Shown: positions 53,561 through 62,181 of the stretch, piece by piece | Position numbering within the stretch: the stretch's first letter is position 1 | Layout: each line of letters opens with the position of its first letter | DNA from: Streptomyces canus 299MFChir4.1 | GTDB taxonomy: Bacteria > Actinomycetota > Actinomycetes > Streptomycetales > Streptomycetaceae | Direction: 5' to 3' | Length of the DNA stretch: 64,000 nucleotides | NCBI RefSeq assembly: GCF_000383615.1 | Contig: NZ_KB911582.1 | Coordinates: 331,271-395,270, forward strand | Made by a program: the position numbers and the translations under genes | The notes under the pieces: model-generated | What the model was told of the DNA's origin: nothing | The model's database searches: none | What the model saw: only the letters and a program-made list of their open reading frames with translations

Positions 53561-54331
53561 ATGACAGACACCCCCACGAAAGACACCATCGGCCGACGGA
53601 CCGTCCTCGTCGCCACCGGGGCCACGGCCGTCACCCTCGCCGTGGGTGCCGCCGCGCCCGGTACCCAGGCGGCCCCCGACACCACAGCCGACACCGCACC
53701 CGTGGCCGCCGCCGCGGTCTGCACCCTCACCAGGGAGATGACCGAAGGCCCCTACTACCTCGACGGCCAGTACGTCCGCTCCGACATCACCGAGGGCAAG
53801 ACCGGCTTCCCGCTCAAACTCGCCCTCACCGTCGTCGACAACGACACCTGCGCCACGATCAGCGACGCCCTCGTGGAGATCTGGCACTGCGACGCGCTCG
53901 GCGAGTACTCCGGCTACGTGGGCAACAACGGCCACAACGAGCCCGACAGCGGCACCTTCCTGCGCGGCGGCGTCCTCACCGACGCCGGCGGCGTCGCCCG
54001 CATCACCACGGTCTACCCGGGCTGGTACCGGGGCCGCTGCGTGCACATCCACGTGAAGGTGCACGTCGGCGTCACGCTCACCCCGGACGGCTCCTTCACC
54101 GGCGGCACCGAACTCCACACCGGCCAGCTCTTCTTCGACGAGACGATCACCGCCAAGGTCGGCAGGCTCTCGCCGTACTCGGCCAACACGGTCACCCGCA
54201 CCACCCTCGCCCAGGACGGGATCTACGACGACGGCGGCGCCGCGTCCGGCCTGCCGACCCTGGCCGCCCTCGGCAGCGGCCCCTCGGCCGGCTACTCCGG
54301 CACCCTGACCCTCGGCGTCGAGAGGAGCTGA
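53561..54331 (+). CDS. Secreted intradiol ring-cleavage dioxygenase family protein
   Basis: 256 residues. A twin-arginine motif (IGRRTVLVATGATAV) heads a Tat signal. The dioxygenase domain has the iron ligands Tyr in TEGPYYLDGQYVR, and Tyr, His, His in YPGWYRGRCVHIHVKV. The fold segment VEIWHCDALGEYSGY is standard. Non-heme Fe(III) enzymes of this type open catechol rings; exported ones may act on humic or lignin phenols. The C-terminus carries an extra loop with GTELHTGQLFFDE. ATG at 53561; GTG at 53555 is possible. Confidence 0.88.
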   Translation: MTDTPTKDTIGRRTVLVATGATAVTLAVGAAAPGTQAAPDTTADTAPVAAAAVCTLTREMTEGPYYLDGQYVRSDITEGKTGFPLKLALTVVDNDTCATISDALVEIWHCDALGEYSGYVGNNGHNEPDSGTFLRGGVLTDAGGVARITTVYPGWYRGRCVHIHVKVHVGVTLTPDGSFTGGTELHTGQLFFDETITAKVGRLSPYSANTVTRTTLAQDGIYDDGGAASGLPTLAALGSGPSAGYSGTLTLGVERS

Positions 54332-54347
54332 CGCCAGGACCCGAACC

Positions 54348-54373
54348 GCCCGCCGCCCCTGAGGGCGGCGGGC
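54348..54373. terminator. Bidirectional terminator
   Basis: GCCCGCCGCCC (54348-54358) pairs with GGGCGGCGGGC (54363-54373) over CTGA. It lies between convergent stops. Confidence 0.85.
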
Positions 54374-54395
54374 GTGACCTGCTGGGAGCGGAGCC

Positions 54396-55046
54396 TCACT
54401 TGCCGGGGCACGCCTTCCACGCCATGTGGTAGACGGTGCTGATGTCGCCGTCGGTCGAGTCCATCGTCATGAAGCTGACCTTGGACGGCGAGGAGGTGCC
54501 CGCGTTCACGCGGACCTCCGTGTTGATGTTGAAGTTGCGCTGGACTCCACAGGGGGCCCAGACCAGTTGGGCCCAGTCGGTGGTGTCGGTCGCCTGCCAG
54601 TTGTCGTTGTAGGCGCCGGGGAAGGTGTGGGTCTTGGCGGCCGTCTGCGAGGAGCCCTGGAAGTAGTACGAGGCCCGCTGGACGCCGCTCGCGCCGGCCT
54701 GGAGCGAGGCGAAGCCCCGGTAGTCCGCCTCGGCGATGGCGTACGTGAAGCCCTGCGGGACATGGACGAGCAGGTTGAGCTGGCAGTTCTTGCGGAACGC
54801 CGTGGGGTCGGAGTTGCCGCCGACCTGGGCGAGGTAGTCGCTGTAGGTCACCGTGAAGGCGGTGTTGTCCTCGGAGACGGCGACGGCCGCCGTGCCCGCG
54901 GGGCAGCCGGAGCCGTTCACCGTGGCGACGTCGATGACGATCTTGTCCGGGGGCGGGTCGGTGAACCCGCCGGACGGGTTGTGCGCGGGCACCGCCGCGG
55001 CCACGAGAGCGGTGACGGCACCGCCCAGAAGAAGTCCACTTGCCAT
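54396..55046 (-). CDS. Secreted DUF4360 family protein
   Basis: 216 residues with a short Sec signal (LLLGGAVTALVAAAVPA). The mature part begins DKIVIDVATVNGSGCPAGTAAVAVSEDNTAFTVTYSDYLAQVG, with conserved cysteines at GCP, KNCQL, PCGVQ and ACPGK. The beta-rich pattern fits DUF4360, fungal and actinobacterial secreted proteins of unknown role. ATG at 55046 after AGGAGAG. Confidence 0.88.
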   Translation of the reverse strand: MASGLLLGGAVTALVAAAVPAHNPSGGFTDPPPDKIVIDVATVNGSGCPAGTAAVAVSEDNTAFTVTYSDYLAQVGGNSDPTAFRKNCQLNLLVHVPQGFTYAIAEADYRGFASLQAGASGVQRASYYFQGSSQTAAKTHTFPGAYNDNWQATDTTDWAQLVWAPCGVQRNFNINTEVRVNAGTSSPSKVSFMTMDSTDGDISTVYHMAWKACPGK

Positions 55047-55235
55047 GGGGGGTCTCTCCTCTGCGCTGAAGTTGAAGCGTGGAGAACCTGTGTGGTTTCT
55101 GTGAAGCACCGCGGCGATCGAATCGTAGGGAGCGCCCTGTGACACCGCCAGGGCGAACTCCAGCCATTCGGCTTATGTCCGAACTCACGTGTAAGCAGAG
55201 GAAGTTGACCGCTGAAGGGTCTCCTGCGGGGTGGG

Positions 55236-55694
55236 TCAGGGGTTCTCCCAGGCGGCCGGTTCGGCCGCGAGCCGTTGCACCGGCTCGGGGAGCGCGTCGC
55301 CCGCGATGTCGGCGATGGTCACGCCCTCCAGGATCTTGCGGACGTTGGCCCGCAGGGCGATCCACAGCGGGAGCAGGGGCTGTGCGGACCCCGTGTACTC
55401 CAGACCGGTGGGCCGCTCACCGCGCACCGACACGATCGGCCCGTCGACCGTGCGGATGACGTCCGCGACCGTGATGGCCGAGGCCTCGCGCGCGAGCCGG
55501 TAACCGCCGCCTCCGCCCCGCCTGCTGTCGACGATGCCGCCGCGCCTGAGGTCGCCGAGGATCCCCTCCAGGAACTTGTGCGGAATGTCCTGGACCGCGG
55601 CGATGGCCTCGGCCTTCACCGGTTCCGTGCCCTGCCTCACGGCAAGCTCCAGCACCGCCCGTACCGCGTAGTCCGCCCGTGCAGAGATCCTCAT
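55236..55694 (-). CDS. Rrf2 family regulator without iron-sulfur cysteines
   Basis: 152 residues. The winged helix MRISARADYAVRAVLELAV...VKAEAIAAVQDIPHKFLEGILGDLRRGGIVDSRRGGGGGYRLAREASAITVADVIRTVDG is textbook Rrf2. The protein has no cysteine at all, so it cannot hold the cluster of IscR/NsrR/RsrR and belongs with CymR-type members that bind partners or ligands. It is divergent from the GH35 gene by 110 bp; the target may be that gene or a distant sulfur gene. Confidence 0.88.
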   Translation of the reverse strand: MRISARADYAVRAVLELAVRQGTEPVKAEAIAAVQDIPHKFLEGILGDLRRGGIVDSRRGGGGGYRLAREASAITVADVIRTVDGPIVSVRGERPTGLEYTGSAQPLLPLWIALRANVRKILEGVTIADIAGDALPEPVQRLAAEPAAWENP

Positions 55695-55804
55695 ACGACA
55701 ATTGTGCGGCGTTCGGGCAGAGACAATGGCCACGCCACAATAGGCACACCAACCACACCCACGGACGGACTGGCGCTAGCGCGGCACGACCAGGAGGCGC
55801 TCCC

Positions 55805-58792
55805 TTGGAGCTGAGCAGACGTACATTCAGCGCCCTCGCCGGCACCACGGCGCTCGGCTTCGCGCTGAGCGGCAGTGGTGGGGAGACCACCCGGGCCTAC
55901 GCCTCCCACAGCGTGCCCACCGGCCCCGCGCCCGGCGCGCCCGCCGCCGACCGGGCGCGCCACAAGGTCGGCTACGACAAGCACTCGCTGCTGGTCGACG
56001 GCCGGCGCCTGGTGCTGTGGTCCGGCGAGATGCACCCCTTCCGGCTGCCGAGCCCGTCGCTGTGGCGGGACGTCCTGCAGAAGATGCGCGCCCACGGCTT
56101 CAACGCGGTGAGTGTGTACGTGGCCTGGAACTACCACTCCCCCGGCCCCGGCCAGTACGACTTCACCGGCGTCCGTGACCTCGACCTGTTCCTGCGCACG
56201 GCCACCGAGACCGGTCTGTATGTGATCCTGCGCCCGGGCCCGTACATCAACGCCGAGGTCGACGGCGGCGGCTTCCCGGGTTGGCTGGCGGCGACCGCGG
56301 GCCGGGCCCGCACCTCCGACCCGGCCTATCTGTCGTACGTCGACGAGTGGCTGACCGAGGTGAACGCCATCGCCGCCCGGCACCTGTTCACCAGGGGCAC
56401 GGGCACGGTCCTGCTCTACCAGATCGAGAACGAGTACGACGCCTTCGTCGACGAGCCCCTCGGCCGCGACTACATGTCCCACCTGTACAAGAAGGTGCGC
56501 GCCGACGGGATCAACGTCCCGCTCTTCCACAACGACAGGGGCAGGAACGGTCATTGGACCCCCGGCTCCTTCAACACCGGTGGCGAGGAGCGCGGTTGGC
56601 TCTACGGCTTCGACGGGTACCCCTTGCCGTCCGAAGTGCCGCCCGACTGGGGGGACTTCGGTGAGGGCGGGCTGAAGGGCGGAGCCACGGCCAGTCCCCG
56701 GACGCCCGGGTTCATGCCGGAGTTCGGCGGGGGCTGGTTCGACTCGTGGGGCGGGGCCACGTTCGACGGCAAGGGGTACGCCGAGGCGCGGCGGACCCGG
56801 GACGCGGCCTACGAGCGGCGCTTCCAGCTCACCAACCTCGCCAACGGCATCACCGTGCACAACGTCTACATGACCTTCGGCGGCACCTCGTGGGGCTGGC
56901 TGCCCGCGCCGCAGGTCTACACGTCGTACGACTACGGGGCGGCGATCGACGAGGCGCGCAGGCAGACGCCGAAGCTGGCCCCCACGCACCAGCTCGGCCA
57001 TCTCCTGCGGACCGTGCCGGACTTCGCCAAGCTGGACCGGGCCGACGCGGTGCGGGCCGCGGACGAGCGGCTGAAGGTGTACCACCTGACCAACCCGGAC
57101 ACCGGCTCCCATGTGTACGTCGTGCGCAACGACACCGACGCGCCGATCACGACGACCGTCCCGGACGCCGGGATCGACGTGGCGTTCACCGTCGCCGCCC
57201 ATGACGCCCGACTGCTCGCCGCGGGGCTCCAGTTGGGCGGGCGCACGCTCAGGTTCGCCACCGCGCAGCCCATGATGTGCCTGAAGGTCGGGCGGATGGA
57301 CGTCGCCGTGTTCACGGCCCCGCACGGCGAGATGGCCCAGGTCCTCATCGAGTGCCCGGAGGAGCCGCTGGTCACCCGGGGCGACGCGGAACCCGCGTGG
57401 AACTACGACCTCGGGGTCCTCAGGATCACGGCGCCGATGGGTGTCGGCGGCCTGGCCCGGGTGCGGATCGAGGGCGGCGGCAGCGACAACCCGCTGCTGC
57501 TGGTCTTCGCCGACGACCCCGGCTCGCTGCGGCTGTTCCCGGTGGACACCCCGACCGGTCCGGTGCTGGTGTACGGTCCGTCGCTGGTGCGCGGGGTCAC
57601 CCTGGACGGCGCGACCGCCCATCTCACCGGTGACACGGTCGAGGGCACGGGCATGGAGGTGTGGGGGCCGCGCGGGATGGGCCGGATCACCTGGAACGGG
57701 CGCCCGCTGCGCACCTCCGCCACCCCCATGGGCAGTCTGCGGGCCGACATGCCGGCCACGCCCGGGCAGCTTCCCGTCCCCGCCGTGGGCGAGGTGCGCC
57801 TGCCCGCGCTGGGCGGCTGGCGGCGCCGTACCGAGAACTTCGAGTCCGCCCCGGACTACGACGACTCCGGCTGGACCACCGCCGACCGCACGAGCTCGTA
57901 CAGCATCACCCCGGTCCCGAAAGGGCAGCCGGTCCTGTTCGCCGACGACTACGGCTTCCACTACGGCGACGTCTGGTACCGGGGGCGCCTGACGGACGCG
58001 GACGAGCTTGAGTCGGTGTCCCTGTCCTACAGCACGGGCACGCAGGGGCTGCTGATGGCGTGGCTGGACGGTGAGCCGCTGGGCACGCACCGGATGCCGG
58101 TGCCGGACAAGGGCACCGCGCGCAAGGGCAGTTGGACGGCGACGGCCACCTTCGACACGCCGCCACCCACCGGGCGGGCGCCCCGCGTCCTGTCCGTCCT
58201 GGTCCGGCGGATGGCGCACGACATGGACGGCGGGTCCACCGACTCCCACAAGGCGGCCCGGGGACTGACGGCCGTCGGCTTCAAGGGCGGCTCTCCGAAG
58301 GCGAGTTGGCGTATCCAGGGCGAGACGGCACCCGACCCGGTGCGCGGGCCGCTCAACAACGGCGGACTGTACGGGGAGCGCAAGGGCTGGCATCTGCCGG
58401 GATTCGCCGAAGAGCACTGGGAGGACACGCAGTTGCCGCGCGCCGACCGGCGCCAGGGGGTCACCTGGTACCGGACGACGTTCCGGCTCGCCGTGGACGC
58501 CGGCATCGACGCCTCCGTCGGCCTCGACCTCGACGACGACCCGAAGCGCGCCTACCGCGTGCAGATCTTCCTCAACGGCTGGAACATGGGCCAGTACGTC
58601 AACGACGTGGGCCCGCAGCACACCTTCGTCCTCCCCAACGGCATCCTGCGCACCCGCGGCACCAACACCCTGGCCCTTGCGGTGCTGTCCGACGGGACGA
58701 CGGAGTCCGGGCCCGGGGACGTACGGCTGAGGCTGCTGGGGACTTCGGCCGGAGGTGTACCGGTCACGCCGGTGGATTCCCCCGGCCGCTAG
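55805..58792 (+). CDS. Tat-exported beta-galactosidase, GH35
   Basis: 995 residues. The N-terminus ELSRRTFSALAGTTALGFAL is a twin-arginine signal. The GH35 barrel follows with the acid/base Glu210 in QIENEYDAF and the nucleophile Glu306 in MPEFGGGW. Two galactose-binding-like jelly rolls follow (about 650-960; YDDSGWTTADR, VTWYRTTFRL), giving a secreted multidomain enzyme that removes terminal galactose from polysaccharide. TTG start at 55805 with AGGAGG 7 nt upstream. Large size fits the GH35 group with domains 4-5. Confidence 0.9.
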   Translation: MELSRRTFSALAGTTALGFALSGSGGETTRAYASHSVPTGPAPGAPAADRARHKVGYDKHSLLVDGRRLVLWSGEMHPFRLPSPSLWRDVLQKMRAHGFNAVSVYVAWNYHSPGPGQYDFTGVRDLDLFLRTATETGLYVILRPGPYINAEVDGGGFPGWLAATAGRARTSDPAYLSYVDEWLTEVNAIAARHLFTRGTGTVLLYQIENEYDAFVDEPLGRDYMSHLYKKVRADGINVPLFHNDRGRNGHWTPGSFNTGGEERGWLYGFDGYPLPSEVPPDWGDFGEGGLKGGATASPRTPGFMPEFGGGWFDSWGGATFDGKGYAEARRTRDAAYERRFQLTNLANGITVHNVYMTFGGTSWGWLPAPQVYTSYDYGAAIDEARRQTPKLAPTHQLGHLLRTVPDFAKLDRADAVRAADERLKVYHLTNPDTGSHVYVVRNDTDAPITTTVPDAGIDVAFTVAAHDARLLAAGLQLGGRTLRFATAQPMMCLKVGRMDVAVFTAPHGEMAQVLIECPEEPLVTRGDAEPAWNYDLGVLRITAPMGVGGLARVRIEGGGSDNPLLLVFADDPGSLRLFPVDTPTGPVLVYGPSLVRGVTLDGATAHLTGDTVEGTGMEVWGPRGMGRITWNGRPLRTSATPMGSLRADMPATPGQLPVPAVGEVRLPALGGWRRRTENFESAPDYDDSGWTTADRTSSYSITPVPKGQPVLFADDYGFHYGDVWYRGRLTDADELESVSLSYSTGTQGLLMAWLDGEPLGTHRMPVPDKGTARKGSWTATATFDTPPPTGRAPRVLSVLVRRMAHDMDGGSTDSHKAARGLTAVGFKGGSPKASWRIQGETAPDPVRGPLNNGGLYGERKGWHLPGFAEEHWEDTQLPRADRRQGVTWYRTTFRLAVDAGIDASVGLDLDDDPKRAYRVQIFLNGWNMGQYVNDVGPQHTFVLPNGILRTRGTNTLALAVLSDGTTESGPGDVRLRLLGTSAGGVPVTPVDSPGR

Positions 58793-58843
58793 CCTGATGT
58801 CCTTGAACTTTCGACCACCCGTACTCGGAAAGGGTGTCCCGCG

Positions 58844-60583
58844 ATGCCGCTGAGCCCCGGCGATCCGGAGTCCATCGGCGGCTACACGCTGGTCGACCGG
58901 CTCGGCAGCGGTGGCATGGGGGTCGTCTACCTGGGCCGCTCGGACTCCGGGCGGCGGGTCGCGGTCAAGCTCGTGCACCCCGCGCACGCGCTGGACGAGG
59001 AGTTCCGCACTCGCTTCCGGCAGGAGGTCGCGGCGGCCCGCCGGGTGAGCGGGGCGTTCACGGCTCCGGTGGTGGACGCGGACCCGGACGCCCCGCAGCC
59101 GTGGATGGCCACCCTGTACGTCCCGGGCCGCACCCTCGCGGACGTCGTGGCCCAGGACGGCCCGCTGCACGGAAGCGCGCTGCGGGTGCTCGCGCTGGGC
59201 CTCGTCGAGGCGCTGCGGGACATCCACCGGGTCGGCATGGTGCACCGTGACCTGAAGCCGAGCAACGTCCTGATGGCCGAGGACGGGCCCCGGGTCATCG
59301 ACTTCGGCATCTCCTACGCCGTCGACAACGAGGCGCTCACCATGACCGGGCGGCTGATCGGCACCCCGCCCTTCATGTCCCCGGAGCAGTTCGCCGCGCC
59401 GCGCGAGGTCACCGGGGCCTCGGATGTCTTCTCCCTCGGGTCCCTGCTGGTCTACGCGGCCACCGGCAGCCGCCCGTTCGACGGCAGCAGCCCGTATCTG
59501 ACGGGATACCAGGTGATGCACGAGCCGCCGGCCCTGGACGGGGTCGCGGAACCGCTGCGCGGCATCGCCGAACGCTGCCTGGACAAGGACCCGGCGGCCC
59601 GGCCGGAACTCGGTGAACTGCAGGAGCTGCTAAGGGCGTTGCCGGACACCGGGGCGCCCGCGGCCCCAGCCGCACCGGTGCCGCCCGGACCGTCCGACTC
59701 CACGGCGACCGGACACCCGGTCTCGCGACGGGGGCTCCGGCGGCGCCTCCTCGTCGCTCTCGTCACGGCCCTGGCCGTCACCGGGCTGGGCATCGCGGCG
59801 GTGTGGGCCGGGTCGGACAAGGACAGCGCGGCACCGTCACCGCCCGAGCCGACGTCGTCCACCTCGCCCGTATCCGTGACACTCCCGCCCCGGCACGTGC
59901 CCTGGGACTACCAGATCGGCGGCGCGTACCCTCCCGCGGCCGGTGTCCGGGTGGTGAGCCGCGGCTACGAGGACGCGCCCGCGCCGGGGCTCTACAACAT
60001 CTGCAACATCAACGCCTTCCAGGCGGAGTCGGGCGAGGAGAGCGACTGGGACGCCGACCTGCTGCTGCGCGGCGCCGACGGGAAGACCGTCTACGACAAG
60101 GACTGGGACGAGGCCGTCCTGGACATCCGTACGGCCGCCAAGCGCGAGCGCGTCGCCGCCCGCTTGGACACCTGGATCGACGCCTGCGCGGCCAAGGCCT
60201 ACCAGGCCGTGGAGCCCGACAACTACGACTCCTTCACCCGCTTCCCGTCGTATCTCAAGGCCGCCCAGGCCGAGGCCCTGATGAAGCTGCTGGTGACGCA
60301 CGCCCATGCCAAGGGGCTGGCGGTCGCGCAGAAGAACACCGCGGAGCTCGTCTCCGACCGCGCCTTGCCGGGCCTGGACTTCGCCATCGCGGAGGAGTGC
60401 GCGGAGTACGACGAGTGCGGCACGTTCGCCGACGCCTTCGACGACCACGTCCTGGTGGTCGAGTACACGAAGAAGGGTCTGACCACGGCGTGCGCCGGCT
60501 GGAGCAGCACCCTCAGCGTGGTGCGCCGGGACGAGGACGTCGTGCCCGAGGGCGCCGACGGGTTCCTGCGCGAAACCTGCTGA
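58844..60583 (+). CDS. Ser/Thr protein kinase fused to extracellular GH114-like domain
   Basis: 579 residues. Kinase domain 1-275: LGSGGMGVVYLG (P-loop), VAVK (Lys42), HRDLKPSN (catalytic, about 133-140), DFGIS, GTPPFMSPEQ. A Pro-rich linker leads to a transmembrane segment (LLVALVTALAVTGLGIAAVWAG, about 300-322). Outside, residues 350-575 follow family GH114: GLYNICNINAFQAE, AVLDIRTAAKRERVAARLDTWIDACAAKAYQAVEPDNYDSF, LAVAQKNTAEL, LDFAIAEECAEYDECG. The Glu/Asp positions are kept. This is an unusual sensor or enzyme kinase that may read galactosamine-type polysaccharide. Confidence 0.88.
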   Translation: MPLSPGDPESIGGYTLVDRLGSGGMGVVYLGRSDSGRRVAVKLVHPAHALDEEFRTRFRQEVAAARRVSGAFTAPVVDADPDAPQPWMATLYVPGRTLADVVAQDGPLHGSALRVLALGLVEALRDIHRVGMVHRDLKPSNVLMAEDGPRVIDFGISYAVDNEALTMTGRLIGTPPFMSPEQFAAPREVTGASDVFSLGSLLVYAATGSRPFDGSSPYLTGYQVMHEPPALDGVAEPLRGIAERCLDKDPAARPELGELQELLRALPDTGAPAAPAAPVPPGPSDSTATGHPVSRRGLRRRLLVALVTALAVTGLGIAAVWAGSDKDSAAPSPPEPTSSTSPVSVTLPPRHVPWDYQIGGAYPPAAGVRVVSRGYEDAPAPGLYNICNINAFQAESGEESDWDADLLLRGADGKTVYDKDWDEAVLDIRTAAKRERVAARLDTWIDACAAKAYQAVEPDNYDSFTRFPSYLKAAQAEALMKLLVTHAHAKGLAVAQKNTAELVSDRALPGLDFAIAEECAEYDECGTFADAFDDHVLVVEYTKKGLTTACAGWSSTLSVVRRDEDVVPEGADGFLRETC

Positions 60584-60601
60584 CGCCCTCGGGGACCCTG
60601 C

Positions 60602-62113
60602 TCAGCCCAGCCGGATCACGTTCCAGGACAGCGGCTCCAGTACGGCGGTGAGGGTGCCGTCCGTCAGCGCGGTGCCCTCGGCCGCGTGCGGGGCGACCCG
60701 CTCGGGCTCGTCGAGGGTGTTGCGGGCGTCCGGGTCTGCGTCGGCGAGGACGCTGTGCTCGACCACGCTCGTCAAGTCCAGCCCGTTCAGGGCTACTTCG
60801 AGGGGCAGGGACTGCGACCGGCTGCGGTTGACGGCGAACACGGTGACCGACCCGTCCTCGGCGCGCACGGCGGTGGCGTGCAGGAGGTCCGTCTCGCCGT
60901 ACTTCTTCGTCTCGTACGTCGGCGAGTCGACCCGTACGTCGAGGACCTCGCCGCGGCCGAACCGCGAGGCCTGGGCGAACGGGAAGAACGTCGTCTGACG
61001 CCAGGCCGGGCCGCCCGGCTCGGTCATGATCGGGGCGATCACGTTGACCAGCTGGGCGAGACAGGCGACGGTGACCCGGTCCGCGTGCCGCAGCAGGGCG
61101 ATGAGGAGGGAACCGAAGACGACCGCGTCCAGGACGCTGTAGTTGTCCTCCAGGAGACGGGGGGCCTCCGCCCAGTCCCGCGCGCCGGAGTTCTCGATCT
61201 CGTGCCACTCCGAGATGTACCAGACGTTCCACTCGTCGAAGGAGAGGTTGATCTTCTTCTTCGACTTGAGCTTCGCGCCGATGTGGTCGGCGGTGGCGAC
61301 CACGTTCTCGATGAAGGACTCCATGTCGACGGCGGAGGCCAGGAAGGAGTCGACGTCGCCGTTCTCGGGCTGGTAGTAGGCGTGCAGGGAGATGTGGTCG
61401 ACGAGGTCGTACGTCTCGGCGAGGACCGTCGCCTCCCACTCGGCGAACGTGGGCATGGACTGGCTGGAGGAGCCGCAGGCGACGAGTTCGACGCCCGGGT
61501 CGATCTGGCGCATCGCGCGGGCCGTCTCGGCGGCGATCCGGCCGTACTCCGTCGCCGTCTTGTGGCCGGTCTGCCAGGGGCCGTCCATCTCGTTGCCCAG
61601 GCACCAGAGGTTGATGCCGAAGGGGTCCTTGTCGCCGTGGGCGGCGCGGAGGTCGGAGAGGGCGGTGCCGGATGGGTGGTTGGCGTACTCCAGGAGTTCG
61701 AGGGCCTCGGCGACTCCGCGGGTTCCGAGGTTGAGGGCCATCATCGGCTCGGCCTGGGGGCCGACCTTCTTCAGGAAGGCGATGTACTCGGAGAGACCGA
61801 AGCGGTTGGTCTCGGTGGAGCGCCAGGCGAGGTCGAGGCGGCGGGGGCGGTCCTCCACCGGGCCGACGCTGTCCTCCCACTTGTAGCCCGAGACGAAGTT
61901 GCCGCCGGGGTAGCGGATGGCGGTGACGCCGAGTTCGCGGACGAGGTCCAGGACGTCGGTGCGGAGGCCTTCGGCGTCGGCCGTGGGGTGGGTCGGCTCG
62001 AAGATGCCGGTGTAGACGCAGCGGCCGAGGTGTTCCACGAAGCTGCCGAAGAGGCGGGGGTTCACGTGGCCGACGGTGAAGGCGGGGTCGAGGGTAAAAC
62101 GGGCGGTGCTCAT
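60602..62113 (-). CDS. abfA: Alpha-L-arabinofuranosidase, GH51
   Basis: 503 residues, an intracellular hexameric-type exo-enzyme with no signal. The N-terminus FGSFVEHLGRCVYTGIFEP is typical. Acid/base Glu lies in LWCLGNEMDGPWQ (about 172), the nucleophile Glu in LSFDEWNVWYIS (about 293). The (beta/alpha)8 barrel is followed by a beta jelly roll ending LSWNVIRLG. It removes terminal arabinofuranose from imported arabino-oligosaccharides. It lies 66 bp upstream-facing of the GH43 arabinanase and is probably co-regulated. Confidence 0.94.
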   Translation of the reverse strand: MSTARFTLDPAFTVGHVNPRLFGSFVEHLGRCVYTGIFEPTHPTADAEGLRTDVLDLVRELGVTAIRYPGGNFVSGYKWEDSVGPVEDRPRRLDLAWRSTETNRFGLSEYIAFLKKVGPQAEPMMALNLGTRGVAEALELLEYANHPSGTALSDLRAAHGDKDPFGINLWCLGNEMDGPWQTGHKTATEYGRIAAETARAMRQIDPGVELVACGSSSQSMPTFAEWEATVLAETYDLVDHISLHAYYQPENGDVDSFLASAVDMESFIENVVATADHIGAKLKSKKKINLSFDEWNVWYISEWHEIENSGARDWAEAPRLLEDNYSVLDAVVFGSLLIALLRHADRVTVACLAQLVNVIAPIMTEPGGPAWRQTTFFPFAQASRFGRGEVLDVRVDSPTYETKKYGETDLLHATAVRAEDGSVTVFAVNRSRSQSLPLEVALNGLDLTSVVEHSVLADADPDARNTLDEPERVAPHAAEGTALTDGTLTAVLEPLSWNVIRLG

Positions 62114-62161
62114 CTTGGCCTTCCGGTTTCAGTCTCGTCTGCAGGTGGTTCGTGGCTGGTC

Positions 62162-62181
62162 GCGCAGTTCCCCGCGCCCCT
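62162..62181. repeat. Dispersed GC-rich repeat, copy 2
   Basis: This contains GTTCCCCGCGCCCCT, the same word as 3491-3510 with one flanking base changed. It overlaps the arabinanase stop codon region. Confidence 0.45.

Noticed and set aside
55691..59521. A minus-strand open frame of 1,276 codons
   Set aside because: It is antisense to GH35 and the kinase, has no domain pattern and reflects third-position GC bias.
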